A program made the position numbers and the translations under genes. Of a stretch of 64,000 nucleotides of DNA, positions 48,696 to 58,384 are shown piece after piece. Each line of letters opens with the position of its first letter. Position 1 is the stretch's first letter. The notes under the pieces are model-generated. The model was not told the DNA's origin and did no database searches. It saw nothing but the letters and a program-made list of their open reading frames with translations. The stretch is taken from the NCBI RefSeq assembly GCF_031844685.1, contig NZ_CP134605.1, positions 1,149,501 through 1,213,500 on the forward strand. The letters are read 5' to 3'. The DNA comes from Streptomyces sp. ITFR-21. GTDB lineage: Bacteria; Actinomycetota; Actinomycetes; Streptomycetales; Streptomycetaceae.

Positions 48696-49622
48696 ATGCG
48701 CATCGAGCCCGCGGTCGAGGTGACCGGTCTGGTCAAACGGTACGGGCCCAAGACCGCGGTCGCCGGCCTCGACCTGGCCGTCGCCCGCGGCGGGGTCACC
48801 GCGGTGCTCGGTCCGAACGGCGCCGGCAAGACCACCGCCGTCGAGATCTGCGAGGGCTACCGGCGCGCCGACGCCGGCACGGTCCGCGTTCTCGGGCTCG
48901 ACCCGGCGGCGCAGGGCGGGCGTCTGCGCCCCCGGATCGGGGTGATGCTCCAGTCGGGGGGCGTGTACCCGGGCGCCCGCGCGGAGGAGATGCTGCGGCA
49001 CACCGCGTCGCTGCACGCCGACCCGGTGGACCCCGCGCTGCTGATCGAACGGCTCGGCCTGGAGTCCTGCGGGCGGACCCCCTACCGCCGGCTCTCCGGC
49101 GGCCAGCAGCAGCGGCTCGCGCTGGCCATGGCCGTGGTCGGCCGCCCCGAGCTGGTCTTCCTGGACGAGCCGACCGCCGGCCTGGACCCGCAGGCCCGGC
49201 ACGCCACCTGGGACCTGGTGCGGGAGCTGCGCGCCGACGGCGTCACGGTCGTCCTCACCACCCATTTCATGGACGAGGCCGAGCAGCTGGCCGACCAGGT
49301 GGTGATCATCGACTCCGGCCGGGCGATCGCCGCCGGCACCCCGGAGGAGCTGTGCCGCGGCGGCGCCGAGAACACCCTGCGCTTCTCCGGCCGCCCGGGG
49401 CTCGACCTGGCCTCCCTGCTCAAGGCGCTGCCCGCCGACACCGTCGCGGTCGAGCCGTCCCAGGGCAGCTACCGGATCGAGGGCAAGGTCGACCCCCAGC
49501 TGCTCGCCACCGTCACCTCCTGGTGCGCCCAGCACGGCGTCATGCCGGACCGTCTCGCGGTGGAGCGCCGCACGCTTGAGGACGTCTTCTTGGAGCTGAC
49601 CGGCAGGGAGCTACGGCTATGA
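48696..49622 (+). CDS. ABC exporter ATP-binding protein
   Basis: 308 residues: Walker A GPNGAGKTT, Q-loop MLQSGGVYPG, signature LSGGQQQRLALAM, Walker B LVFLDEPTAGLDPQ and H-loop TTHFMDEAEQLADQV. A C-terminal domain of about 90 residues ends LEDVFLELTGRELRL, typical of the DrrA/CcmA subfamily that pairs with ABC-2 permeases. It overlaps the permease gene by 4 bp (ATGA). Its conserved position between suf and ctaA suggests a housekeeping export role, possibly related to cytochrome oxidase biogenesis, but the substrate is unknown. Confidence 0.92.
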   Translation: MRIEPAVEVTGLVKRYGPKTAVAGLDLAVARGGVTAVLGPNGAGKTTAVEICEGYRRADAGTVRVLGLDPAAQGGRLRPRIGVMLQSGGVYPGARAEEMLRHTASLHADPVDPALLIERLGLESCGRTPYRRLSGGQQQRLALAMAVVGRPELVFLDEPTAGLDPQARHATWDLVRELRADGVTVVLTTHFMDEAEQLADQVVIIDSGRAIAAGTPEELCRGGAENTLRFSGRPGLDLASLLKALPADTVAVEPSQGSYRIEGKVDPQLLATVTSWCAQHGVMPDRLAVERRTLEDVFLELTGRELRL

Positions 49623-50404
49623 GTACCGAGACCGCGTACGCCGACGGGGCCTTCGCGCCCAGGCCGGGCGCCGCGCCGCTGGGCCGGATGATCCGGGCGC
49701 AGGCACTGCTGGAGACCAGACTGCTGCTGCGCAACGGCGAGCAGCTGCTGCTGACCGTGGTGATCCCGGCGCTGCTGCTGGTGCTCTTCAGCGCGGTCGA
49801 CATCGTGGACACCGGCCGGGGCAGGTCGGTGGACTTCCTCACCCCGGGCGTCCTCGCGCTGGCCGTGCTGTCCACCGCCTTCACCGGCCAGGCCATCGCC
49901 ACCGGCTTTGAGCGCCGCTACGGCGTGCTCAAGCGGCTGGCCGCCTCGCCGCTGCCGCGCTGGGCGCTGATGACCGCCAAGACCTGCGCGGTGCTGGTTA
50001 CCGAGGTCCTCCAGGTCGCGCTGCTGGTCGCGCTCGCCTTCGCGCTGGGCTGGTCCCCGCACGGCGACCCCTTCGCGGTGGTCCTGCTGCTCCTGCTGGG
50101 CACCGCCGCCTTCTCCGGGCTGGGGCTGCTGATGGCCGGCACCCTGCGGGCGGAGGCCACGCTGGCCGCTGCAAACCTGGTCTTCCTGCTGCTGCTGGTC
50201 GGCGGGGGCGTCCTGGTGCCGATGGACAGGTTCTCCGGCGGTGTCCGGTCGGTCCTCCGGCTGCTGCCGATCTCGGCGCTCTCCGACGGGCTGCGGGACG
50301 TCCTCCAGCACGGCGCCGGGACGCCGTGGGCCGACCTGGCGATCCTCGCCGTGTGGGCGGTGCTCGGGCTGGCCGCCGCCGCCCGCTTCTTCCGCTGGGA
50401 GTGA
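49619..50404 (+). CDS. ABC-2 type permease
   Basis: 261 residues with about six hydrophobic segments: LLLTVVIPALLLVLFSAVDIV, FLTPGVLALAVLSTAFTGQAIA, VLQVALLVALAFALGW, VVLLLLLGTAAFSGLGLLMAG, LVFLLLLVGGGVLVPM and ILAVWAVLGLAAAARFF. The motif GFERRYGVLKRLAASPLPRWALM is the cytoplasmic coupling loop common to ABC-2 permeases. It pairs with the ATPase encoded just upstream. An imperfect GGGCGGGC/GCCCGCCC hairpin at 50413-50445 may end the transcript. Confidence 0.9.
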   Translation: MSTETAYADGAFAPRPGAAPLGRMIRAQALLETRLLLRNGEQLLLTVVIPALLLVLFSAVDIVDTGRGRSVDFLTPGVLALAVLSTAFTGQAIATGFERRYGVLKRLAASPLPRWALMTAKTCAVLVTEVLQVALLVALAFALGWSPHGDPFAVVLLLLLGTAAFSGLGLLMAGTLRAEATLAAANLVFLLLLVGGGVLVPMDRFSGGVRSVLRLLPISALSDGLRDVLQHGAGTPWADLAILAVWAVLGLAAAARFFRWE

Positions 50405-50508
50405 GCCGCCGCGGGCGGGCCTGCGGCGGGGGAGCACGCCCGCCCAGGGGAGCCGCCACCGCACACCCTCGTGAAACCGTGCACAAGCGGGCCGCCTACC
50501 ATGGTGCC

Positions 50509-51606
50509 GTGCCGAAGCTGCCCGATATCGCGCGAAACCCGCTCGCCTTCGTCGCCGCCCGGTGGACCCCCGCCCCGGCGACGGTCCGCAGAGCAACGCT
50601 GTCCGCCCTGGTCATGTCGGTGGTCATCGTGGTCACCGGCGGCGCGGTACGGCTGACCGGCTCGGGCCTGGGCTGCCCCACCGCCCCGCGCTGCGTCGGC
50701 GACAGCTGGGTGCCGACCGGGGCGATGGGCGTGCACGGCGCCATCGAGTTCGGCAACCGGATGCTGACGTACGTGCTGTGCGCCGCCGTCGGCTGGGCGA
50801 TCGTCGCGGTGCGGTCGCAGAAGCCGTACCGGCGCGGCCTGACCCGGCTGGGCTGGGCCCAGTTCTGGTTGGTCGTCGCCAACGCGGTGCTCGGCGCCTT
50901 CACCGTGCTCACCGGCCTGAACCCGTACACGGTGTGCGTGCACTTCCTGCTGGCCTTCGCACTGATCGTGATCGCCGTGCTGATGTGGCAGCGGACCGCG
51001 GAGGGCGACGCCCCGCCCAGGCCGCTGGTCGGCAAGCCGGTGCGGCAGCTCGGCGCGGTGCTGACCGCCGCGACGGTGGCGCTGATCGCGGCGGGCACCG
51101 TGGTCACCGGGGCCGGGCCGCACGCGGGCGACTCCAGCGACGTGCACCGCATCCCGGTCGACTGGAAGTCCGTCGCCCAACTGCACGCCGACCTGGCCTG
51201 GGTGGTCGTGGCGCTGACCGTCGCGCTGTGGTTCGTCCTGCGGGCGGTGGACGCCCCCGCCGGGCCGCGGCAGCGGGTACGCGACCTGTTCCTGGTGCTG
51301 ATGTCGCAGGGGGTCATCGGCTACGTCCAGTACTTCACACACCTGCCCGAGGCGGTCGTCGGCCTGCACATGTTCGGCGCCTGCCTGGTGTGGGTGTCCA
51401 CGCTGCGGGTCCTGCTGTCCTTCCGGGAACGCCCGCTGACCGGGCCGGGCGACCCGGGGCCGGGGGCGCCGTCGGAGGCGCAGGAGGCGGCGGGGCCGGC
51501 GGTCGGGGAGCCGCGGGTCCGGGAAACGGCCGCGGCAGGCGGCCGGGAGGGGGCGCGCGCCGCCCGCACCGGCGAGAGCGGCGACCCGCTGCCCGTCCGC
51601 CGCTGA
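50509..51606 (+). CDS. ctaA: heme A synthase
   Basis: 365 residues, COX15/CtaA family with eight membrane helices in two four-helix halves. The heme-ligand His residues are in VHGAIEFGNR, VCVHFLLAFA, QLHADLAWV and GLHMFGACLV. The Cys pair in GLGCPTAPRCVGD forms the extracytoplasmic disulphide loop, and the catalytic Glu is in AIEFGNR. It oxidises heme O to heme A for the aa3 oxidase. The 75-residue C-terminal tail is Gly/Glu/Arg-rich and likely disordered. GTG at 50509 was chosen without strong ribosome-binding-site support; GTG at 50479 is an alternative. ctaB, encoding the preceding enzyme, lies convergently 0.7 kb away. Confidence 0.92.
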   Translation: MPKLPDIARNPLAFVAARWTPAPATVRRATLSALVMSVVIVVTGGAVRLTGSGLGCPTAPRCVGDSWVPTGAMGVHGAIEFGNRMLTYVLCAAVGWAIVAVRSQKPYRRGLTRLGWAQFWLVVANAVLGAFTVLTGLNPYTVCVHFLLAFALIVIAVLMWQRTAEGDAPPRPLVGKPVRQLGAVLTAATVALIAAGTVVTGAGPHAGDSSDVHRIPVDWKSVAQLHADLAWVVVALTVALWFVLRAVDAPAGPRQRVRDLFLVLMSQGVIGYVQYFTHLPEAVVGLHMFGACLVWVSTLRVLLSFRERPLTGPGDPGPGAPSEAQEAAGPAVGEPRVRETAAAGGREGARAARTGESGDPLPVRR

Positions 51607-51735
51607 CCCCTCCCCCGCGCCGGCCCCCGTTCGCCGGGCCGGTCCGGCGCCGCGGTCCGGCGCGGTCCGACGTGGCGCGGCTGACGCGGCGTGATCCGGC
51701 GCGGCGTGACGCGGTTCCCACGGCGCGGGCGGCCG

Positions 51736-52098
51736 TCAGGTGTTCGCCGGCCCGCCGACCTGGATCCCGGCCATCCGGCTCCATTCGTAACGGCCGGTCC
51801 GCATCCTGGCGGCGAAGTCCCCGCCCAGCTCGTCGTGCACGGTGACGCCGGCCCGCGCGGTCGCCGCCTGCGCCAGCGCGTACGTGGGGGCGACCAGGTC
51901 CCCCCAGGCGCCGTCCTCGGCGACCAGGACGATGCGCGCGCCGCGCCGGCCGATGTACGCGATGCCGGCCTCCGCGCCGCCGTGCGACCTGGCGAAGGCG
52001 CCGATCTGCTTGGCCAGCCGGGCGGCCCGCCGCTCCGCCCGCGCGTCGGCCCGGGAACCGGGCCTGTCTTCCGGAGTGCTCTCAGAGGTGTCTGCCAT
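51736..52098 (-). CDS. small conserved hypothetical protein
   Basis: 120 residues: an acidic/Arg-rich N-terminus (STPEDRPGSRADARAERRAARLAKQIGAFARSHGG), then a compact alpha/beta part (AEAGIAYIGRRGARIVLVAEDGAWGDLVAPTYALAQAATARAGV) ending YEWSRMAGIQVGGPANT. No signal peptide or transmembrane segment. It lies between ctaA and ctaB, reading away from ctaA. I recognise it as a typical conserved streptomycete hypothetical without an assigned role; linkage to heme or oxidase assembly would be guesswork. Confidence 0.78.
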   Translation of the reverse strand: MADTSESTPEDRPGSRADARAERRAARLAKQIGAFARSHGGAEAGIAYIGRRGARIVLVAEDGAWGDLVAPTYALAQAATARAGVTVHDELGGDFAARMRTGRYEWSRMAGIQVGGPANT

Positions 52099-52317
52099 GC
52101 TCCGATGCTACCCACCGGTAATCCACCGGAAGCACCCACCCCGCGCCGGGGCCCGCCGTGTGGATCTCCGCGGACGGCGCGGCGGGGTCCGGCGCGCCGC
52201 GGCTGCGAGGCCGGGGGGGGAGGGGAGGGAGGCGGCATGGTGTGTCGCCGACCGGCGGGAACGCGGCAGGCGTGCGTACCGGGGTCCGCGACGCCGCGCA
52301 GATCCGCGGGGCAGGCC

Positions 52318-53262
52318 CTAGCGCAGGAACGGGTCGATCGCGACCGCGACGAACAGCAGGGTCGCGTAGGTGATCGACCAGTGGAACAGCCGCATCTCCT
52401 TGAGCTTCGCGCCCGTCACCCCGGCCCTGGCGCGGGCGTGCAGCCCGTGCGCCTCCTTCAGCCAGAGGCCGCCGAGCACCACGGCCACCAGCGGGTAGAA
52501 CCAGGAGGTCTCGCCGAGCGGCCACCACAGGGCCAGCGAGGTGATCACCATCACCCAGCTGTAGAGCACGATCTGCCGCGCCACCACCTGGTTGCCCGCG
52601 ACGACCGGCAGCATCGGCACGCCCACCCGCGCGTAGTCCTCCTTGACCTTCATCGACAGCGGCCAGTAGTGCGGCGGCGTCCAGAAGAAGAGGACCAGGA
52701 ACAGCACGAACGGCGCCCAGCCCAGCTGGTCACGGACCGCTGCCCACCCGATGAAGACCTGAAGGCAGCCGGCCACCCCGCCCCACACGATGTTCTGCGC
52801 GGTACGGCGCTTGAGGCCGAGGGTGTAGACGAAGACGTAGTAGAGGATCGCGGTCAGCGACAGGATCGCCGACAGCGGGTTGACCAGCGCCCAGAACCAC
52901 ACGGTGGACACCACCGAGAGCGTGACGCCGAAGACCAGCCCCTCGCGCGGCGAGACCAGCCCGGTCACCAGTGGACGCTGCTCCGTACGGTGCATCAGCG
53001 CGTCGATGTCGCGGTCGATGTACATGTTGAGCGCGTTGGCGCCGCCCGCCGACAGGTAGCCGCCGCCCACGGTCGCCAGTACCAGCCACAGGTCGGGCAC
53101 GCCGCCAGCCGCCAGGAACATCACCGGGACGGTCGTGATGAGCAGCAGCTCGATGATGCGCGGCTTGGTCAGCGCCACGAACCCCATGACCCGCGCCGCG
53201 AACGGCCGATGGCCCGGGCCCGCCCCGAGGACCCCTGCGGGTCGGGTTTCGACGGCCGTCAC
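52318..53262 (-). CDS. ctaB: protoheme IX farnesyltransferase (heme O synthase)
   Basis: 314 residues, UbiA-superfamily prenyltransferase with about nine membrane helices. The first Asp-rich motif is [20 protein letters not shown] (N-x3-D-x3-D) after [15 protein letters not shown]. The second region, [29 protein letters not shown], is typical of heme O synthases. It adds farnesyl to heme B. GTG at 53262 matches the known N-terminus ([10 protein letters not shown] begins the product); GTG at 53268 is an alternative. It is divergent from tkt with 327 bp between. Confidence 0.95.
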   Translation of the reverse strand: MTAVETRPAGVLGAGPGHRPFAARVMGFVALTKPRIIELLLITTVPVMFLAAGGVPDLWLVLATVGGGYLSAGGANALNMYIDRDIDALMHRTEQRPLVTGLVSPREGLVFGVTLSVVSTVWFWALVNPLSAILSLTAILYYVFVYTLGLKRRTAQNIVWGGVAGCLQVFIGWAAVRDQLGWAPFVLFLVLFFWTPPHYWPLSMKVKEDYARVGVPMLPVVAGNQVVARQIVLYSWVMVITSLALWWPLGETSWFYPLVAVVLGGLWLKEAHGLHARARAGVTGAKLKEMRLFHWSITYATLLFVAVAIDPFLR

Positions 53263-53589
53263 GAACACCCCAAAAAGAGCTCAGTCCAGCAAGTGCCGGC
53301 CGCGGGCAGGACACCGCCGGAGCCGGGGAGGGCTTGCGCTTACCACGCCACTCTAGACGCAGGGAATAGCCGACTTTCTCCCGGGGGTCGTCCGTGTTCG
53401 CCGCCGTCCGCGGCCCTCCGGCGCTCCGTCGGCGGCGGGTTCGCCGACCGTTCACGACGTTCGGGAGGCGAAGACCGCGGCACCGGGGCAGGATCGAAAA
53501 GGTGCACGCCCACGGCGGTAGGCTCGGCGGCGTCGGGTAGGCATCTGTCACCGGCGCTTTCAACATGTGGAGAGGAGCCCTGACCCAGG
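53263..53589. promoter_or_regulatory. divergent ctaB/tkt promoter region
   Basis: No gene was seen. The region must carry promoters for both ctaB and the pentose-phosphate operon. I could not assign hexamers with confidence. Confidence 0.4.
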
Positions 53590-55677
53590 GTGAGCAAGCA
53601 GCCGACCACCACAGACCTTGAGTGGACCGATCTGGACAAGCGGGCCGTTGACACCGCCCGGGTTCTGGCCATGGATTCCGTGCAGAAGGTCGGCAACGGC
53701 CATCCCGGAACGGCCATGAGCCTGGCACCCGCAGCATACGTGCTCTTCCAGAAGATCCTGCGGCACGACCCGTCGGACCCCGACTGGGTGGGCCGCGACC
53801 GCTTCGTGCTCTCCGCCGGACATTCCAGCCTGACCCTGTACACGCAGCTCTACTTCGCCGGGTACGGCCTGGAGTTGGCGGACCTGGAGGCGTTCCGCAC
53901 CTGGGGTTCCAGGACCCCCGGGCACCCCGAGCACGGCCTGACCCCCGGTGTGGAGACCACCACGGGACCGCTGGGCCAGGGTGTCGCCAACGCGGTGGGC
54001 ATGGCGATGGCGTCCCGGTACGAGCGCGGCCTGTTCGACCCGGACGCACCGGCCGGCACCTCGCCCTTCGACCACACCATCTGGGCCATCGCCGGCGACG
54101 GCTGCCTCCAGGAGGGCATCTCCGCGGAGGCGTCCTCGCTGGCCGGCCACCAGAAGCTCGGCAACCTGGTGCTGCTGTGGGACGACAACCACATCTCCAT
54201 CGAGGGCGACACCGAGACCGCCGTCTCCGAGGACACCCTCAAGCGGTACGAGGCGTACGGCTGGCACGTCCAGCGGGTGCAGCCGCTGGAGAACGGCGAC
54301 CTGGACCCCGAGGCGCTGTACGCGGCGCTGAAGGCGGCGCAGGCCGAGACCGGCCGCCCGTCCTTCATCGCGGCCCGCTCGATCATCGCCTGGCCGGCCC
54401 CGCACGCGCAGAACACCGGCGCCGCGCACGGCTCGGCGCTGGGCGAGGAGGAGGTGCGGGCCACCAAGGAGGTGCTCGGCTTCGACCCGGACCGGCACTT
54501 CGAGGTGGCCGACGAGGTGATCGCGCACACCCGGGCGGCGCTGGACCGCGGGCGCGCGGCGCGCGCCGCGTGGGAGGAGACGTTCGCCGCCTGGCGCGGC
54601 GCCAATCCCGAGCAGGCCGCGACCTACGAGCGGATCGCCGCGGCCGAACTGCCCAAGGGCTGGGAGGACCGGCTGCCGGCCTTCGAGGCGGGCACGTCGC
54701 TGGCCACCCGCGCCGCTTCGGGCAAGGTACTGGAGGCGCTCGCCGGGGTCATCCCCGAGCTGTGGGGCGGCTCGGCCGACCTGGCCGGGTCCAACAACAC
54801 CACGATCGACAAGAACTCCTCGTTCCTGCCCGCGGACAACCCGCTGCCGGGCGCGCAGCCCTACGGCCGCACCATCCACTTCGGCATCCGCGAGCACGCG
54901 ATGGGCGCCGAGCTGAACGGCATCACCCTGCACGGCAACACCCGTGTCTACGGCGGTACGTTCCTGGTCTTCTCCGACTACATGCGCAACGCGGTGCGGC
55001 TGGCCGCGCTGATGCACCTGCCGGTGACGTACGTCTGGACGCACGACTCGATCGGCGTCGGCGAGGACGGCCCGACCCACCAGCCGGTGGAGCACCTGGC
55101 CTCGCTGCGCGCCATCCCGGGGCTGAACGTGGTCCGCCCGGCCGACGCCAACGAGACCAGCGTCGCCTGGCGGGAGATCCTGCGGCGCTGGACGAAGGCG
55201 CCCGGCGAGGGCCACCCGCACGCCCTGGCGCTGACCCGCCAGGGTGTCCCGACGTACCAGCGCAACGAGGACGCCGGGCGCGGCGGGTACGTGCTGCTGG
55301 AGGCCGAGGGCGGCCCGGCACGGGTGATCCTGCTGGGCACCGGCTCCGAGGTCCAGCTGGCGGTCGACGCCCGCGAGCAGCTGCAGGCGGCCGGCGTGCC
55401 GACCCGGGTGGTGTCCGTGCCCTGCGTCGAGTGGTTCGACGAGCAGGACCAGGCGTACCGGGACAGCGTGCTGCCGCCGTCGGTGAAGGCGCGGGTCGCG
55501 GTCGAGGCCGGGATCGCGCTGACCTGGTACCGCTTCGTGGGCGACGCGGGACGCATCGTCAGCCTGGAGCACTACGGTGCCTCCGCGGACGCCAAGGTGC
55601 TGTTCCGCGAGTTCGGCCTCACCGCGGACGCGGTGGCCGCCGCCGCCAGGGAATCTCTCGAAGCCGCAGATCGCTGA
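53590..55677 (+). CDS. tkt: transketolase
   Basis: 695 residues, full length. The TPP motif GDGCLQEGISAEASSLAGHQKLGNLVLLWDDN covers the GDG...N signature. GNGHPGTAMSLAP and SAGHSSLTLYTQLY are at the N-terminal active site, TWGSRTPGHPEHG is the phosphate loop, and EDGPTHQPVEHLASLRAIPGLNVVRPAD lies in the Pyr domain. It transfers two-carbon units in the non-oxidative pentose-phosphate pathway. The GTG at 53590 begins VSKQPTTTDLEWTDLDKRA. It heads the operon tkt-tal-zwf-opcA-pgl, with 33 bp to tal. Confidence 0.97.
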   Translation: MSKQPTTTDLEWTDLDKRAVDTARVLAMDSVQKVGNGHPGTAMSLAPAAYVLFQKILRHDPSDPDWVGRDRFVLSAGHSSLTLYTQLYFAGYGLELADLEAFRTWGSRTPGHPEHGLTPGVETTTGPLGQGVANAVGMAMASRYERGLFDPDAPAGTSPFDHTIWAIAGDGCLQEGISAEASSLAGHQKLGNLVLLWDDNHISIEGDTETAVSEDTLKRYEAYGWHVQRVQPLENGDLDPEALYAALKAAQAETGRPSFIAARSIIAWPAPHAQNTGAAHGSALGEEEVRATKEVLGFDPDRHFEVADEVIAHTRAALDRGRAARAAWEETFAAWRGANPEQAATYERIAAAELPKGWEDRLPAFEAGTSLATRAASGKVLEALAGVIPELWGGSADLAGSNNTTIDKNSSFLPADNPLPGAQPYGRTIHFGIREHAMGAELNGITLHGNTRVYGGTFLVFSDYMRNAVRLAALMHLPVTYVWTHDSIGVGEDGPTHQPVEHLASLRAIPGLNVVRPADANETSVAWREILRRWTKAPGEGHPHALALTRQGVPTYQRNEDAGRGGYVLLEAEGGPARVILLGTGSEVQLAVDAREQLQAAGVPTRVVSVPCVEWFDEQDQAYRDSVLPPSVKARVAVEAGIALTWYRFVGDAGRIVSLEHYGASADAKVLFREFGLTADAVAAAARESLEAADR

Positions 55678-55710
55678 CGCAGGTATACGACAAGTAGGAG
55701 ATGCAATCCC

Positions 55711-56832
55711 ATGACAGACGCACTCAAGCGCCTCTCCGACGAAGGCGTCGCGATCTGGCTGGACGACCTGTCGCGCAAGCGCATCACGTCCGGCAACCTG
55801 GCCGAACTCATCGACCAGCAGCACGTGGTGGGGGTCACCACCAACCCGACGATCTTCCAGAAGGCGATCTCCCAGGGCGACGGATACGACAGCCAGGTCT
55901 CCGACCTGGCCGCCCGGGAGGTCACCGTCGAGGAAGCCATCCGGATGATCACCACCGCCGACGTCCGCGACGCCGCCGACATCCTGCGGCCGGTCTTCGA
56001 CGCCACCGACGGCCAGGACGGCCGGGTGTCGATCGAGGTCGACCCGCGGCTGGCGCACAACACCAAGGCGACCACCGCCGAGGCCAAGCAGCTGGCCTGG
56101 CTGGTGGACCGCCCCAACACGCTGATCAAGATCCCGGCCACCAAGGCGGGCCTGCCCGCGATCACCGAGACCATCGGCCGGGGCATCAGCGTGAACGTCA
56201 CCCTGATCTTCTCCCTGGAGCGCTACGGCGCGGTCATGGACGCCTATCTGAGCGGCCTGGAGAAGGCCAAGGCAGCCGGCCTGGACCTGTCCGAGATCCA
56301 CTCCGTCGCGTCGTTCTTCGTGTCCCGGGTGGACACCGAGGTCGACAGGCGGCTGGAGAAGATCGGCTCGCCGGAGGCCAGGGCGCTCAAGGGCAAGGCC
56401 GCCGTCGCCAACGCCCGGCTGGCCTACGAGGCCTACGAGACGGTCTTCGGCTCCGACCGCTGGGCCGCCCTGGAGAAGGCCGGCGCCAACAAGCAGCGCC
56501 CGCTGTGGGCCTCCACCGGCGTCAAGGACCCGGCGTACCCGGACACCCTGTACGTCACCGAGCTGGTCGCCCCCAACACCGTGAACACCATGCCGGAGGC
56601 GACGCTGGACGCCACCGCGGATCACGGTGAGATCACCGGCGACACCGTACGCGCCCACTACGCGCAGGCCAGGGCGGACCTGGACGCGCTGGCGGCGGTC
56701 GGCGTGTCGTACGACGACGTGGTGCAGGTGCTCGAGGACGAGGGCGTGCAGAAGTTCGAGCAGGCGTGGAACGAGCTGCTGGACTCCACCAAGGCGGAAC
56801 TCGAACGGCTCGCCCAGTCCTCGGAGGCATGA
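55711..56832 (+). CDS. tal: transaldolase
   Basis: 373 residues, the long actinobacterial/cyanobacterial type. [23 protein letters not shown] is the usual start, [14 protein letters not shown] follows, and the Schiff-base Lys is in [30 protein letters not shown] and [11 protein letters not shown] complete the barrel. It exchanges three-carbon units between sedoheptulose-7-phosphate and glyceraldehyde-3-phosphate. The stop and the zwf GTG are 1 bp apart, so the genes are co-translated. Confidence 0.97.
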   Translation: MTDALKRLSDEGVAIWLDDLSRKRITSGNLAELIDQQHVVGVTTNPTIFQKAISQGDGYDSQVSDLAAREVTVEEAIRMITTADVRDAADILRPVFDATDGQDGRVSIEVDPRLAHNTKATTAEAKQLAWLVDRPNTLIKIPATKAGLPAITETIGRGISVNVTLIFSLERYGAVMDAYLSGLEKAKAAGLDLSEIHSVASFFVSRVDTEVDRRLEKIGSPEARALKGKAAVANARLAYEAYETVFGSDRWAALEKAGANKQRPLWASTGVKDPAYPDTLYVTELVAPNTVNTMPEATLDATADHGEITGDTVRAHYAQARADLDALAAVGVSYDDVVQVLEDEGVQKFEQAWNELLDSTKAELERLAQSSEA

Positions 56833-56833
56833 G

Positions 56834-58384
56834 GTGACGACCGAGAGCACGGAGACCCCGGCGCGGCCGGTCAACCCGCTGCGCGACCCGCTCGACCGGC
56901 GGCTGCCGCGGATCGCCGGCCCGTCCGGGCTGGTCATCTTCGGCGTCACCGGCGACCTGTCCCGCAAGAAGCTGATGCCGGCGGTGTACGACCTGGCCAA
57001 CCGCGGCCTGCTGCCGCCGGGCTTCGCGCTGGTCGGCTTCGCCCGCCGCAGCTGGGAGAACGAGGACTTCGCCCAGGAGGTCCACGACGCGGTCAAGGAG
57101 CACGCCCGCACCCCCTTCCGCGAGGAGGTGTGGCAGCAGCTGGCCGAGGGCGTCCGCTTCGTACAGGGTGACTTCGACGACGACACCGCGTTCGGGACGC
57201 TGAAGTCGACCATCGACGAGCTGGACAAGGCGCGCGGTACCGGCGGCAACTTCGCCTTCTACCTGTCGGTGCCGCCGAAGTTCTTCCCGAACGTGGTGCA
57301 GCAGCTGAAAAAGCACGGCCTGTCCGACGGCCGGGCCGACTCCTGGCGGCGTGCCGTCATCGAGAAGCCCTTCGGCCACGACCTGGCGAGCGCGCAGATA
57401 CTCAACCGGGTCGTGCACGAGGTGTTCCCTCCCAACGAGGTCTTCCGGATCGACCACTACCTGGGCAAGGAGACCGTCCAGAACATCCTGGCGCTCCGCT
57501 TCGCCAACACCATGTACGAGCCGATCTGGAACCGCTCGTACGTGGACCACGTGCAGATCACCATGGCCGAGGACATCGGCATCGGCGGCCGGGCCGGGTA
57601 CTACGACGGCATCGGCGCCGCCCGGGACGTGATCCAGAACCACCTGCTGCAGCTGCTGGCGCTGACCGCGATGGAGGAGCCCGGCTCCTTCCACCCCAAG
57701 GCGCTCACCGCGGAGAAGCTGAAGGTGCTCGGCGCGATCGTGCTGCCGGACGACCTCGGCAAGTACACCGTGCGGGCCCAGTACGGGCACGCCTGGCAGG
57801 GCGGCGAGGAGGTGCTCGGGTACCTGGAGGAGGACGGCATCGACCCCAAGTCCAAGACCGACACCTACGCGGCCGTGAAACTGGAGATCAACAACCGCCG
57901 CTGGGCGGGTGTGCCGTTCTACCTGCGCACCGGAAAACGGCTGGGCCGCCGGGTCACCGAGATCGCGGTGGTCTTCAAGCGGGCCCCGTACCTGCCCTTC
58001 GAGTCCGGCGCCACCGAGGAGCTCGGCGAGAACGCGCTGGTCATCCGGGTGCAGCCGGACGAGGGCGTCACCGTGCGGTTCGGCTCCAAGGTGCCCGGCA
58101 CCTCCACGGAGGTCCGGGACGTCAGCATGGACTTCGCGTACGGCGAGTCCTTCACCGAGTCCAGCCCGGAGGCGTACGAGCGGCTCATCCTCGATGTGCT
58201 GCTGGGCGACGCCAACCTCTTCCCGCGCCACCAGGAGGTCGAGCTGTCCTGGACCATCCTGGACCCGATCGAGCGGTACTGGGACAAGCACGGCAGGCCG
58301 GCGCAGTACGCGTCCGGCACCTGGGGTCCGGCCGAAGCCGACGAGATGCTCGCACGAGACGGCAGGAGCTGGCGCCGCCCATGA
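56834..58384 (+). CDS. zwf: glucose-6-phosphate 1-dehydrogenase
   Basis: 516 residues: the NADP loop IFGVTGDLSRKKLMPAVYDL, active site RIDHYLGKETVQNIL (catalytic His), and IEKPFGHDLASA. It performs the first oxidative step of the pentose-phosphate pathway, supplying NADPH. GTG at 56834 gives the family's normal length. Its stop overlaps the opcA start (ATGA); OpcA is the actinobacterial/cyanobacterial partner needed for full activity. Confidence 0.97.
   Translation: MTTESTETPARPVNPLRDPLDRRLPRIAGPSGLVIFGVTGDLSRKKLMPAVYDLANRGLLPPGFALVGFARRSWENEDFAQEVHDAVKEHARTPFREEVWQQLAEGVRFVQGDFDDDTAFGTLKSTIDELDKARGTGGNFAFYLSVPPKFFPNVVQQLKKHGLSDGRADSWRRAVIEKPFGHDLASAQILNRVVHEVFPPNEVFRIDHYLGKETVQNILALRFANTMYEPIWNRSYVDHVQITMAEDIGIGGRAGYYDGIGAARDVIQNHLLQLLALTAMEEPGSFHPKALTAEKLKVLGAIVLPDDLGKYTVRAQYGHAWQGGEEVLGYLEEDGIDPKSKTDTYAAVKLEINNRRWAGVPFYLRTGKRLGRRVTEIAVVFKRAPYLPFESGATEELGENALVIRVQPDEGVTVRFGSKVPGTSTEVRDVSMDFAYGESFTESSPEAYERLILDVLLGDANLFPRHQEVELSWTILDPIERYWDKHGRPAQYASGTWGPAEADEMLARDGRSWRRP

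Noticed and set aside
53560..57249. Minus-strand open frame of about 1,229 codons opposite tkt, tal and the start of zwf
   Set aside because: Antisense shadow of well-supported housekeeping genes; low-complexity Val/Gly/Arg/Gln composition.
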